The notes under the pieces were generated by a model. That model saw only the letters and a program-made list of their open reading frames with translations. It was not told the DNA's origin and made no database searches. Shown one piece after another: positions 55,348 through 63,411 of a stretch of DNA of 64,000 nucleotides. The stretch is from Cognatishimia sp. F0-27 (GTDB lineage Bacteria; Pseudomonadota; Alphaproteobacteria; Rhodobacterales; Rhodobacteraceae). The stretch covers positions 35,733-99,732 of the forward strand of contig NZ_JAFMPQ010000017.1 in NCBI RefSeq assembly GCF_020667845.1, written 5' to 3'. A program made the translations under genes and the position numbers. Each line of letters opens with the position of its first letter. The first letter of the stretch is position 1.

Positions 55348-56109
55348 TCAGCGAATGTAGCTGGCACCGTTGATATCCAGTGTCGCCCCCGAAAGGTGGC
55401 GGCACTTCCCGCTCAGGCAAAAGGCGCTCAACGTCGCGATATCCTGCGGTGGAACAAATTCCCCCATCACCAGCCTGTCTTCCACCACCGCGCGGCCGCC
55501 TTGTGTTTCGGCGAAATCGCGCGACATCTGCGTGTCCACCACGCCCGGTGCAATGATATAGGTGCGGATGTTCTCGCGGGCATAGCCGGTCGCCACGGTC
55601 TGGAGCGCGGCCTTGAAAGCGGCCTTGGACGCGGCATAGGCGATGGTGCGCGGGTTTGTGACGCCTTTCTGCGCCGCCCAGCTTGAGATACCGACGATAT
55701 CGCCGCCGCCGCGCGCGCGGAAATGGTGAACCGCGTCGCGCAGGAGCAGGGCCGCACTCTGGACATTGACCTGAAAGGTTTCCTGCCAAATCCGGTCCCA
55801 GGCGTCGCGGTCATCATCAATCCCGCCGTCAAAGCGCATGACGGCGGCGTTGTTCACCATGCCGTCGATCCCGCCCGTCGCCGAAATAACCTCGGGCAGG
55901 AGGCCCGCGGCGCCGTCTTGCGTCGCAAGATTGGCCTGGACAAAAACCTTGCGGTCTTCGGGCGTCTCTTCGAGGGCGGTTTCTGCTCCGGCGCGGTCCG
56001 TGCCGTAATGGGCAACCACGCGGGCGCCTTGCGCGGCAAGCTCGCGGGCGATGGCGGCCCCGATGCCCTTGGACGCGCCGGTCACGAGGATTGTTTTTCC
56101 GCTCAGCAT
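55348..56109 (-). CDS. Short-chain dehydrogenase/reductase
   Basis: A 253-residue classical SDR: TGASKGIGAAIA, VNNAAVM, catalytic Ser in VGISSWAA, Tyr/Lys in YAASK, and a C-terminal CLSGKCRHLSGATLDINGASYIR. It is divergent from the lambda-crystallin-type dehydrogenase, with operator site G between. It probably handles an alcohol/ketone intermediate of the same pathway. Confidence 0.91.
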   Translation of the reverse strand: MLSGKTILVTGASKGIGAAIARELAAQGARVVAHYGTDRAGAETALEETPEDRKVFVQANLATQDGAAGLLPEVISATGGIDGMVNNAAVMRFDGGIDDDRDAWDRIWQETFQVNVQSAALLLRDAVHHFRARGGGDIVGISSWAAQKGVTNPRTIAYAASKAAFKAALQTVATGYARENIRTYIIAPGVVDTQMSRDFAETQGGRAVVEDRLVMGEFVPPQDIATLSAFCLSGKCRHLSGATLDINGASYIR

Positions 56110-56160
56110 GGGACTCTCCCGCCATTTTGGTGGATGGTGAACTTGACCATCTCATAAATT

Positions 56161-56184
56161 CGGACAATTGTTCACATAGCGCAC
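56161..56184 (-). promoter_or_regulatory. Tripartite IclR-type operator, site G
   Basis: CGGAC-AATT-GTTCA-CATAG-CGCAC on the plus strand is the reverse-orientation form with 12 of 15 positions and exact spacing. It lies 51 bases from the SDR start and 18 from the dehydrogenase start, directly upstream of that gene's ribosome site. Confidence 0.58.
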
Positions 56185-56202
56185 ACTGCGGAGGCACGCA
56201 AT

Positions 56203-57147
56203 ATGGATGACCGGAGAAGGGTTGCGATCTTCGGAGCCGGAGCCATCGGGACCGGGTTTGCGGCCACGGTGGTTGCGGCGGGTTGGGACGTGCTTCTTGT
56301 CGATCCGTCCGAGGCGGCACGCGATGCTGCGCCCGAGTCGGTTGCCCGTCATATTCGGGCGCTCACCAGCGCCGGTCACAGACAGGCGCCGCGACATGGC
56401 AAGCTCGACACCGCCGCCGCACTGGATGGCACCGGGTTTGTGCTCGTGATCGAGGCCGGTCCGGAGCGCCGCGATGCGAAAGAAGCGATCTTTCGCGACC
56501 TGCTCGAAACCACGGCAGATGACACTGTTCTGGTCACCGCATCGTCAGCGATCCCAATGTCTGCGATTTTGCCGGATCCAACCGATCAGGCACGCTGTCT
56601 TGTCGCGCATCCAGCGAACCCGCCAAGCCTCATCCGTGTCATAGAGCTCGTTCCCGCGCCGGGTACGGACCCGGCGGTGACGAGGCGCGCGACGGCCTTG
56701 TTCCAGGCTATTGGTTTTGATCCGGTGCCGCTGGGAAAGGAGATCCCTGCTTTCGTCTTCAACCGTCTGCAATCGGCGCTTCTGCGTGAAGCATACCGGC
56801 TGGTTGACGAAGGGGTTGTGGACGTCGACGGGATCGATCGGCTTGTGCGAGACGGTCTTGGACCGCGCTGGGCGTTGTCAGGGCCGTTCGAAACCGCGGA
56901 TCTCAACACCGCGGGCGGCGTCCGCGGCCATGCGGAACGGTTGGGGCCAGCCTATGCACAGATCGGGCGGGACCGCGGTGAACACGCGCCGGACTGGCCT
57001 GCGGCACTTGTGGACCTTGTCGAGGCGCAACGGCGGGCTTTGTTACCGGAAGAGGAGCTTCCGGCCCGTCGAGCGTGGCGGGAGAGGGCGCTTGCGCAGC
57101 TTCTGGCGGCTCGCGCCCGCGTGTTCGAAGAAGGATCGCAATCGTGA
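56203..57147 (+). CDS. 3-hydroxyacyl-CoA / L-gulonate 3-dehydrogenase family protein
   Basis: A 314-residue NAD-dependent dehydrogenase of the 3HCDH/lambda-crystallin family. The N-terminal Rossmann motif is VAIFGAGAIGTGFAATVVAAG, with the acidic residue in LLVDPS. The catalytic histidine is in CLVAHPANPP, and VFNRLQSALLREAYRLVDEG is the C-terminal dimerisation helix. Close families are L-gulonate 3-dehydrogenase and carnitine 3-dehydrogenase, both acting on small 3-hydroxy acids. CGGAGG lies eight bases before the ATG. It overlaps the fused ferredoxin-flavoprotein gene by four bases (GTGA). Confidence 0.88.
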   Translation: MDDRRRVAIFGAGAIGTGFAATVVAAGWDVLLVDPSEAARDAAPESVARHIRALTSAGHRQAPRHGKLDTAAALDGTGFVLVIEAGPERRDAKEAIFRDLLETTADDTVLVTASSAIPMSAILPDPTDQARCLVAHPANPPSLIRVIELVPAPGTDPAVTRRATALFQAIGFDPVPLGKEIPAFVFNRLQSALLREAYRLVDEGVVDVDGIDRLVRDGLGPRWALSGPFETADLNTAGGVRGHAERLGPAYAQIGRDRGEHAPDWPAALVDLVEAQRRALLPEEELPARRAWRERALAQLLAARARVFEEGSQS

Positions 57148-58811
57148 GCGAGACATTTCTGTTTGAAGGCGCACCGGTGCCCATCCGTGATGGCCAATCG
57201 CTCGCGGCGGCCCTGACCGAGGCAGGCGAACGGGTCTTCCGCACCACGGAGAGCGGGGCCGGTCGTGGCGTGTTTTGCGGCATGGGCGTGTGCCAGGACT
57301 GTCTCGTGACCGTGGATGGCCGACCCAATCAGCGCGCCTGCATGACGCTGGCGCGCCCCGGGATGACCGTTGCTCGGCAAGAGCCACGCCCGGCCCTCAA
57401 GGCACCACCGGAAACGCCGAAATCCGCCGAACGCCTGTCGCCCTCCGTGCTCGTGATCGGCGGTGGCGCGGGTGGGCTGACCGCCGCCATCGAAGCGCGC
57501 AAGGGCGGAGCGGACGTGTTGTTGCTCGATGAGCGCAAGGTGCCGGGCGGACAGTATTACAAACAGGCGGCGCTGCCCGACATGGAGCCGTTGGACGCGC
57601 AGCAAGAAGACGGTCGCGCATTGGTGCGCGCCGCGCAGGAGGCAGGCGTCGTGATCCTGTCCGGCGTTGCGGTTTGGGGTGCCTTCGAGGGGCCGGAGAT
57701 CATGGCCGCGTCAGAGAACCGGGTCTATGCCATCACGCCGCGTGCATTGATCGTTGCGACGGGCGCGTATGAAAGGCCCGCCATGATCCGGGGCTGGGAT
57801 CTGCCTGGCGTCATGACAGTGGGTGCGGCGCAAACCTTGTGGCGCAGCTATCACACCTTGCCCGGCAAACGTGTTGCGCTTTTTGGCAATGGGCCGCTTA
57901 CGGCGCAGGTTGCGCTGGAGCTGTCGCGCGGGGGTGCGGAGATTGTCTATCTCGGGGAACGTGCGCCCTCTCCCTTGCGGAGAATGGGCGCGGCGCTGCG
58001 CATGATGCGCCATGACTGGCCGCTGGCGCAAAAGGGGCTGGGGATGATCGCGGCGTTGATGCGCCGCGGTATCGCGGTGCGCCACGACGCCCGCCCAGTC
58101 GCCATCGAAGCGCTCCCGGATGGTCTGCAGATCGCCATCCAGCGTGGTGGGCGTCGCGAAACGGTCGTTGCGGATGCGGTCTGTATGAATTTCGGGTTTC
58201 AGCCTCAGAACGAGATCCTCCGCCTGCTAGGCGTTCGCATGCGCTACGATCCCAATTTCGACCAGCTGCGCCCGGATCGTTCCGACCATATGGGAACCAG
58301 CGCATCCGGCGTCTACGCTATCGGTGATTGTTGTGGCCTTGGCGGCGCACCGGCAGCTTGTGATGAGGGCATCATCGCGGGACGGGCGGCGGCTGGGTTG
58401 TCTGGGTCCGGGGATGGCCCGGTGCGACAGCAATTGGCCGCGCATCGTAGGTTTCAGGACGCGCTCTGGTCCGTTTATGCCGCTCCGCCGCCCCGGCTCG
58501 AAGACGTAGAAGCGGATGTGCTTGTCTGTCGATGCGAAGCCGTGACCAAAGCCGCGCTCGATGCGTCGCTCGATGCGGGCTCGACCGATATCGGAGCGGT
58601 CAAGCGGGCGACGCGGGTCGGAATGGGCCGCTGCCAGGGCCGCTATTGCGCGCCCGCGCTCGCCGGATACATGGCGCGCCGGACCGGTGCAGATCCCCAG
58701 GATCTCTCCTTTTTCGCGCCACGGGTCCCGATCAAGCCGGTGGATATCGGCACGCTTGTAGCGGCGGAAACCCTCATCCCAGACGAGAGCGGCGATGACA
58801 GCGCCGCCTGA
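57144..58811 (+). CDS. Fused [2Fe-2S] ferredoxin-FAD oxidoreductase (HcnA+HcnB / OoxC+OoxA type)
   Basis: A 555-residue fusion of two proteins that are usually separate. Residues 1-95 are a 2Fe-2S ferredoxin domain (CGMGVCQDC and a later Cys in RACMT). About 98-455 is a pyridine-nucleotide-disulfide-type flavoprotein (VIGGGAGGLTAAIEARKGG, then GGQYYKQ, LIVATGAYERPAMIRGWDLPG, ALFGNGPLTAQVALELS and VYAIGDCCGLGG). Residues 460-540 are a BFD-like 2Fe-2S domain (VCRCE, then RCQGRYCAP). The same parts make up hydrogen cyanide synthase HcnAB, opine oxidase A plus C, and D-hydroxyproline dehydrogenase subunits. It starts at GTG 57144 after AAGGA and overlaps the HcnC/OoxB-like gene by 17 bases. It probably passes electrons from substrate oxidation to the respiratory chain. 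Confidence 0.9.
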   Translation: MSETFLFEGAPVPIRDGQSLAAALTEAGERVFRTTESGAGRGVFCGMGVCQDCLVTVDGRPNQRACMTLARPGMTVARQEPRPALKAPPETPKSAERLSPSVLVIGGGAGGLTAAIEARKGGADVLLLDERKVPGGQYYKQAALPDMEPLDAQQEDGRALVRAAQEAGVVILSGVAVWGAFEGPEIMAASENRVYAITPRALIVATGAYERPAMIRGWDLPGVMTVGAAQTLWRSYHTLPGKRVALFGNGPLTAQVALELSRGGAEIVYLGERAPSPLRRMGAALRMMRHDWPLAQKGLGMIAALMRRGIAVRHDARPVAIEALPDGLQIAIQRGGRRETVVADAVCMNFGFQPQNEILRLLGVRMRYDPNFDQLRPDRSDHMGTSASGVYAIGDCCGLGGAPAACDEGIIAGRAAAGLSGSGDGPVRQQLAAHRRFQDALWSVYAAPPPRLEDVEADVLVCRCEAVTKAALDASLDAGSTDIGAVKRATRVGMGRCQGRYCAPALAGYMARRTGADPQDLSFFAPRVPIKPVDIGTLVAAETLIPDESGDDSAA

Positions 58812-59925
58812 CCTTCTTGTCATCGGCGGTGGGATCACTGGACAGGCGGCGGCGCTCGCCGCGGCGGATCGTGGCGCCAAGGTCGAGATCGTCGATTTTG
58901 GCCGCAATGCGGGATCCGCCGCAAATGCGGGAAGCCTTCATGTTCAGATGCAGAGCCGGTTTCTGCGCCTGAACCCGCATCTGGCGGACAATCTCGAAAG
59001 CTCCTTGCCGCTGTATCTCAGCGCGGTGACCGCGTGGGAGGCGCTTGATGTGCGGCTTGGCGGGGTGGAACTGACCCGTGAGGGCGGGCTCATGCTCGCA
59101 GAAACCCCGGCACAGATGGCGTTCCTGGAACAGAAGGCCGAGCGGGAGACAGCCAAGGGTCTCGATGTGGAGATCCTCGGCCAGAATGCCTTGCGCCGGA
59201 TCGCGCCTTATCTAGGCGCCGAAATCATCGGCGGCGAGCTTTGTCGCAACGAGGGCAAGCTCAACCCCTTGCTGGCCAACAATCGCATGTCGGATGCCTT
59301 GACGGCGGCCGGTGTTGTCATCCATCGCGACCGGATTGATGAAATCGTGGATGGCCCGGTTCCGGAAGCGCATGGCGCGCGTGCGTATCGGGCCAAGCGC
59401 CTTCTCGTCGCGGCGGCCTGGGGGGCGGGCTCGATGCTCCGGACCGTGGGACTGACGATCCCGACAGAGCCGGAACCCTTGCATATGAACATCACCGAAG
59501 CCGGGGCTTATGAAATCCACCATCTCGTTCAACATGCGGAGCGCTCGATCACGCTCAAGCAATTCCGCTCCGGCCAGGTTGTGATCGGGGGTGGCTGGCC
59601 CGCCACGCGTGGCGCAGGCGACAGCGTGCCCGGGGTCAGGCTCCGCAGCCTTGCAGGCAATGTCGCTCTCGCGGGACGGATTGCCCCGGGGATCACGGGG
59701 TTGCGGGTGCTGCGCACCTGGGCCGGATACAACACGCCCGTCGACGGCAAGGCAACCATCGGGCCGGTTCACCCCACAAGCGGTGTGTTTCTCGCTTTGC
59801 CGGGGGATGCGGGCTACACGCTCGGGCCAATCGTGGGGCAAACAGCGGCCGCGCTGGCGCTCGGCTGGGAGCCGCCTCTCGATCCAGAACCCTATGCGCC
59901 CACGCGCTGGGCGGCTGCGGCCTAG
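58795..59925 (+). CDS. DAO-family FAD oxidoreductase 2 (HcnC/OoxB type)
   Basis: A 376-residue flavoprotein: VIGGGITGQAAALAAADRG, then SAANAGSLHVQMQSRF, typical of OoxB/HcnC subunits, LLVAAAWGAGSMLRTV and ALPGDAGYTLGPIVGQTAAAL. It should be the amine-oxidising subunit that works with the fused ferredoxin-flavoprotein encoded just upstream; the 17-base overlap supports a complex. Candidate substrates for this class are opines, glycine, D-hydroxyproline and other N-substituted amino acids. It ends the operon, 18 bases from convergent znuB. Confidence 0.9.
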   Translation: MTAPPDLLVIGGGITGQAAALAAADRGAKVEIVDFGRNAGSAANAGSLHVQMQSRFLRLNPHLADNLESSLPLYLSAVTAWEALDVRLGGVELTREGGLMLAETPAQMAFLEQKAERETAKGLDVEILGQNALRRIAPYLGAEIIGGELCRNEGKLNPLLANNRMSDALTAAGVVIHRDRIDEIVDGPVPEAHGARAYRAKRLLVAAAWGAGSMLRTVGLTIPTEPEPLHMNITEAGAYEIHHLVQHAERSITLKQFRSGQVVIGGGWPATRGAGDSVPGVRLRSLAGNVALAGRIAPGITGLRVLRTWAGYNTPVDGKATIGPVHPTSGVFLALPGDAGYTLGPIVGQTAAALALGWEPPLDPEPYAPTRWAAAA

Positions 59926-59943
59926 TCCCGTGGCAGCGGGTGA

Positions 59944-60741
59944 TCAGCGGATCGCCCGGCGTCCGACGTTTACCAGAGCCAGCGCGGCAAACAGGAAGGC
60001 GGCGACGCAGACAATCGAAGGCCCGGCCGGGGTATCGAAGACATACGCGGCGCGCAAACCGGCGACGGCGGAGATCGCGCCGATGCCTGCCGCAAAGACG
60101 GCCATGGATTCGGGAGTGCGCGCGAGGCTGCGCGAGGCCGCCGCCGGAATGATCAGCAGTGCCGCGATGAGCAACACGCCAACAACCTTGATGGCAACGG
60201 CGACCGTGATCGCGAGGCACAAAGTCAGGATCAATTGCTCCCGTCGCGGGTTGAGACCGCTGGCATAGGCCAGTTCTTCGTTGAGCGTTGATGTCAAAAG
60301 CGATGACCATCGCCAGCCGATCAACGCAACGACCACGGCGGCCCCACCCCAGATAATCAGAAGATCGTTGCGCGACACAGCCAGGATGTCGCCAAAGAGA
60401 TAGGCCATCAGGTCAATGCGGACCCCGGACAGGAATGAAACCGCAACCATGCCAAAGGCAAGCGAGGCATGGGCCAGAACGCCCAGCAACGTATCCATGG
60501 CATAGCCGCGCCCGGACAGGATCGTGACCGTGGTCGCCATGACAAGCGCCACGGCGATTGCGCCGGCAAAGATCGATATTTCCAACGCGAGCGCCAGCGC
60601 CACGCCTAGCATCGCAGCATGGGCCGTGGCGTCACCGAAATACGCCATGCGGCGCCAGACAACAAAACAGCCCAGTGGCGCGGCGGCGAGTGCCACGCCG
60701 ATCCCGGCCAACGTCGCGCGGGTCATGAAATCATCAAGCAT
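59944..60741 (-). CDS. znuB: Zinc ABC transporter permease ZnuB
   Basis: A 265-residue ABC-3 family membrane protein with about eight hydrophobic helices. It begins MLDDFMTRATLAGIGVALAAAPLGCFVVWRRMAYFGDATAHAAMLG, the diagnostic block for ZnuB/TroC permeases. NEELAYASGLNPRREQLILTL and VKVVGVLLIAALLIIPAAASRSLA are also typical. It shares one base with the znuC stop. With ZnuA and ZnuC it forms the high-affinity zinc importer. Confidence 0.94.
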   Translation of the reverse strand: MLDDFMTRATLAGIGVALAAAPLGCFVVWRRMAYFGDATAHAAMLGVALALALEISIFAGAIAVALVMATTVTILSGRGYAMDTLLGVLAHASLAFGMVAVSFLSGVRIDLMAYLFGDILAVSRNDLLIIWGGAAVVVALIGWRWSSLLTSTLNEELAYASGLNPRREQLILTLCLAITVAVAIKVVGVLLIAALLIIPAAASRSLARTPESMAVFAAGIGAISAVAGLRAAYVFDTPAGPSIVCVAAFLFAALALVNVGRRAIR

Positions 60742-61586
60742 CAGCCGGTGGCCTCTTCTTGCGCGTGTTCCGGTTGGCTTGCCTCTTGGGGGTGATGGCG
60801 CCCATGGGCGTGCCCCTTGTCGTCGGAGCGATCAGGATGTTCGGAAGGATGGTCGTCATGATGATGGTGATGGTGGTGATGATGGTCGTGATCGTGGTCA
60901 TGCCGGTACAAGGCCAGCGCACCACCTGTGCCCGTTCCGAACAAGGCGCGATACTCTGGCGCAGAGGCGACAACCGCAGGCGCCCCGGCGCAGCAGACAT
61001 GGCCATTCAGGCAAATCACCCTGTCCGAGGCGCTCATCACGACGTGTAATTCATGGCTGATCATCAGCACCGCGCAGCCGGTGGCCTTTCGGACGTCCTC
61101 GATCTGCCGATAGAACGAGGCCGAGCCGGGCTGATCGAGACCCTGTGTGGCTTCATCGAGAAGCAATATTTCCGGATCGGTCGACAATGCACGAGCGAGC
61201 AACACACGCTGGAACTGTCCTCCCGAGAGGGCGGACATCTGTCGGTCGAGAAGATCGGGGACACCGGCGGTTTCCAGCGCGGACTTGATCGCCTTGCGGC
61301 TGACTTTCTGGGTCAGGCGCATGAACCGCTCAACAGTGATGGGCAGGGTGGGATCGATATGCAGTTTCTGCGGGACATACCCGATGCGCAGCCCGGGCTT
61401 GCGCCGGATGCGTCCTGATGTCGGCGGAACAGCGCCAATGATTGCCTTGAAAAGGCTCGTCTTTCCCGAGCCGTTGGGGCCGACAATCGTGACAATCTCG
61501 CCGGGTTCGACGCTCAGGTCGACATCGTTCAACACCGTCTGCGCACCATAGCGCACGGTCAGACCTTCCGCTGCGATCAAGCTCAT
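60741..61586 (-). CDS. znuC: Zinc ABC transporter ATPase ZnuC with histidine-rich tail
   Basis: A 281-residue nucleotide-binding subunit: Walker A GPNGSGKTS, GYVPQKLHIDPTLPITVERF, signature LSGGQFQR, Walker B ILLLDEATQGLD, switch ISHEL. After the catalytic core (about residue 235) comes a C-terminal tail with an HDHDHDHHHH-type run and more His/Asp, a likely zinc-binding or sensing extension. ATG 61586 overlaps the zur stop by four bases, so regulator and transporter are co-expressed. Confidence 0.95.
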   Translation of the reverse strand: MSLIAAEGLTVRYGAQTVLNDVDLSVEPGEIVTIVGPNGSGKTSLFKAIIGAVPPTSGRIRRKPGLRIGYVPQKLHIDPTLPITVERFMRLTQKVSRKAIKSALETAGVPDLLDRQMSALSGGQFQRVLLARALSTDPEILLLDEATQGLDQPGSASFYRQIEDVRKATGCAVLMISHELHVVMSASDRVICLNGHVCCAGAPAVVASAPEYRALFGTGTGGALALYRHDHDHDHHHHHHHHHDDHPSEHPDRSDDKGHAHGRHHPQEASQPEHAQEEATG

Positions 61587-62080
61587 GATTTGCTCTTTTC
61601 TGCGCAGGCCGGGCAGATGCCTTCGGCTTCCATGACGGTGCGTTCGATCTGGAAGCCGCTGGCCTTTGCCGCTGATCCCAACATGCTCCCCGACGTTGCC
61701 GATTGTGTTTCCGCGACCGTGTCGCACATGCGACAAATCATGAAGGCCGGTGAATGGACTTCACCGGGATGAACGCAGGCAACGAAGGCGTTGAGCCGTT
61801 CGATCTTGTGCACAAAACCATGCTCGGCGAGGAAATCAAGCGCGCGATAGGCCACGGGCGGCTGCGAGCCATAACCGGCATCGCGCAACAGGTCGAGGAT
61901 CGCATAGGCACCCAGAGCGCGGTGCTCCTGAAGAAGGATCTCAAGGACCTTTCGGCGGACCGGCGTCAGGCGCAACCCACGCTCTGCGCAGCGCTCTTCT
62001 GCGGAGGTCAGCGCTTCTGTCACACAAGCGCTGTGGTCGTGTTGAGCAAACCCGATCGGAGGTGAGATCTGAGCCGACAT
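61583..62080 (-). CDS. zur: Zinc uptake regulator Zur (Fur family)
   Basis: A 165-residue Fur-family repressor. The N-terminal winged helix includes RLTPVRRKVLEILLQEHRALGAYAILDLL and SQPPVAYRALDFLAEHGFVHKIE. The dimerisation domain has the structural zinc cysteines CRMC and CPAC, and HPGEVHSPAF contributes metal ligands. I prefer ATG 62080, seven bases after AGGA; the ATG at 62101 would abut the Zur box with no ribosome site. With zinc bound it should repress the zur-znuCB and znuA promoters. Confidence 0.94.
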   Translation of the reverse strand: MSAQISPPIGFAQHDHSACVTEALTSAEERCAERGLRLTPVRRKVLEILLQEHRALGAYAILDLLRDAGYGSQPPVAYRALDFLAEHGFVHKIERLNAFVACVHPGEVHSPAFMICRMCDTVAETQSATSGSMLGSAAKASGFQIERTVMEAEGICPACAEKSKS

Positions 62081-62101
62081 GCGGTGATCCTGACTTGTCA
62101 T

Positions 62102-62114
62102 GTTATACTATATC
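62102..62114. promoter_or_regulatory. Zur box 1 in the zur-znuA intergenic region
   Basis: GTTATACTATATC differs at one position from the dyad GTTATA-N-TATAAC, the core I recall for alphaproteobacterial Zur boxes. It lies just upstream of zur. Confidence 0.65.
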
Positions 62115-62133
62115 GTGCTACGCCCACGAGAAT

Positions 62134-62146
62134 GTTATAAAATCAC
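62134..62146. promoter_or_regulatory. Zur box 2 in the zur-znuA intergenic region
   Basis: GTTATAAAATCAC keeps the left arm and part of the right arm of the same dyad (two mismatches), 32 bases from box 1 and about ten bases before the znuA start, where a bound repressor would block znuA. Confidence 0.55.
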
Positions 62147-62155
62147 GTGAGAGCC

Positions 62156-63286
62156 ATGATGTCCAGATTGCTTGCCTCTGCCCTAGCCCTGACGGTGACA
62201 GGTGCCGGGATCGTCCAGGCGGAAGTGCCGCGCGTTGCCGTTGATATTGCCCCGGTGCATTCGTTGGTTGCCCAGGTCATGCAAGGGGTTGGAGTGCCTG
62301 ATCTCATAATGCCTTCGGCGGCCTCCCCGCATGAATATAGTTTGCGCCCTTCCGAAGCCGGAGCCATTCAAGCGGCCGAGGTGGTGTTCTGGATGGGTCG
62401 GGATCTCACACCGTGGCTCGAAAACGCGCTCGAGACTTTGGCGCCGGAGGCGGAGCGAGTCGCGCTTCTCGAAAGCGAGGCGACGACCTTGCTCGCCTTT
62501 CGCGAAGGAGCCTTGTTTGACGCGCATGATCATGGCGACCACGACGGTCACGAACATGGCGACGATCACGGTCACGAACATGTCGACGATCACGGCCACG
62601 AACATGCGCATTCCGATGAACATCATGGGCATGAGCATGCCGAGCATGGCGGCGAGGATCACGACCACGCGACGCATGGCCACGGAGAAAAGAGGCAAGA
62701 CCACGCGCATGACGATCATGGACACGAAGATCACGCCGAGGATGCAGCTCATGGCGGGCACGGGCATGACCATGATGGTATCGACCCGCATGCTTGGCTT
62801 GCACCTCACAATGCCAAGGCTTGGCTTGGCTTGATCGCAGAGACGCTTGCACATGCCGATCCCGAAAATGCGGCGACCTATCGCGCCAACGCGGAAACGG
62901 GCGTGGAGACCTTGACGACCCTCGAAGCTGAAATCGAGACGATCCTCGCGCCCGTGCGGGATGGGCGCTTTGTCGTTTTTCATGACGCGTATCAATATTT
63001 TGAGCGCGCCTTCGCGTTTGAAGCGTCGGGCGCAATTTCGCTCTCCGATGCCACTGACCCAAGCCCTGCGCGCGTGGCGGAAATTCAGGCTCGGGTGCGT
63101 GACGAGGACATCTCCTGCGTCCTGGCTGAACCACAGTTTAACCCCGGTTTGGTCGACACAGTGCTGGCTGGTTCAGAGGTCCGTTCCGGGGTTATTGATC
63201 CGATCGGCGCAGAACTCGAACCGGGGCCTGATCTCTACCCCACCATGTTGCGGAACATGGCACAGGTGCTTGCCAACTGCTTGTGA
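62156..63286 (+). CDS. znuA: Zinc ABC transporter substrate-binding protein ZnuA
   Basis: A 376-residue cluster A-I metal-binding protein starting at ATG 62156 or 62159. The signal peptide ends near GAGIVQA. The metal histidines are in VAPVHSLVAQV-like DIAPVHSLV, SPHEYSLRPS, DPHAWLAPHNAKAW and VFHDAYQYFERAF. A very long His/Asp-rich loop (about residues 122-210) separates the first two from the third; it is typical of ZnuA but at the long end. A C-terminal disulfide pair is suggested by ISCVLAEPQ and the last LANCL. It is divergent from zur with Zur boxes between. Confidence 0.95.
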   Translation: MMSRLLASALALTVTGAGIVQAEVPRVAVDIAPVHSLVAQVMQGVGVPDLIMPSAASPHEYSLRPSEAGAIQAAEVVFWMGRDLTPWLENALETLAPEAERVALLESEATTLLAFREGALFDAHDHGDHDGHEHGDDHGHEHVDDHGHEHAHSDEHHGHEHAEHGGEDHDHATHGHGEKRQDHAHDDHGHEDHAEDAAHGGHGHDHDGIDPHAWLAPHNAKAWLGLIAETLAHADPENAATYRANAETGVETLTTLEAEIETILAPVRDGRFVVFHDAYQYFERAFAFEASGAISLSDATDPSPARVAEIQARVRDEDISCVLAEPQFNPGLVDTVLAGSEVRSGVIDPIGAELEPGPDLYPTMLRNMAQVLANCL

Positions 63287-63411
63287 GCATCGGCATCGGC
63301 ATCCGCGGCAAGCCTGTTCTGGCGCATTGGCCATCCGGATAAAGCTCCCGGGCAACATCAGCCGCCCGGATCTCAACTAGCGAAGTTAATGGTCGAGCCC
63401 GGCCACGCATA

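Noticed and set aside
57144..59925. Hydrogen cyanide synthase assignment
   Set aside because: The domain set matches HcnABC, but the same set serves opine and D-hydroxyproline oxidation, and the catabolic context argues against cyanide production.
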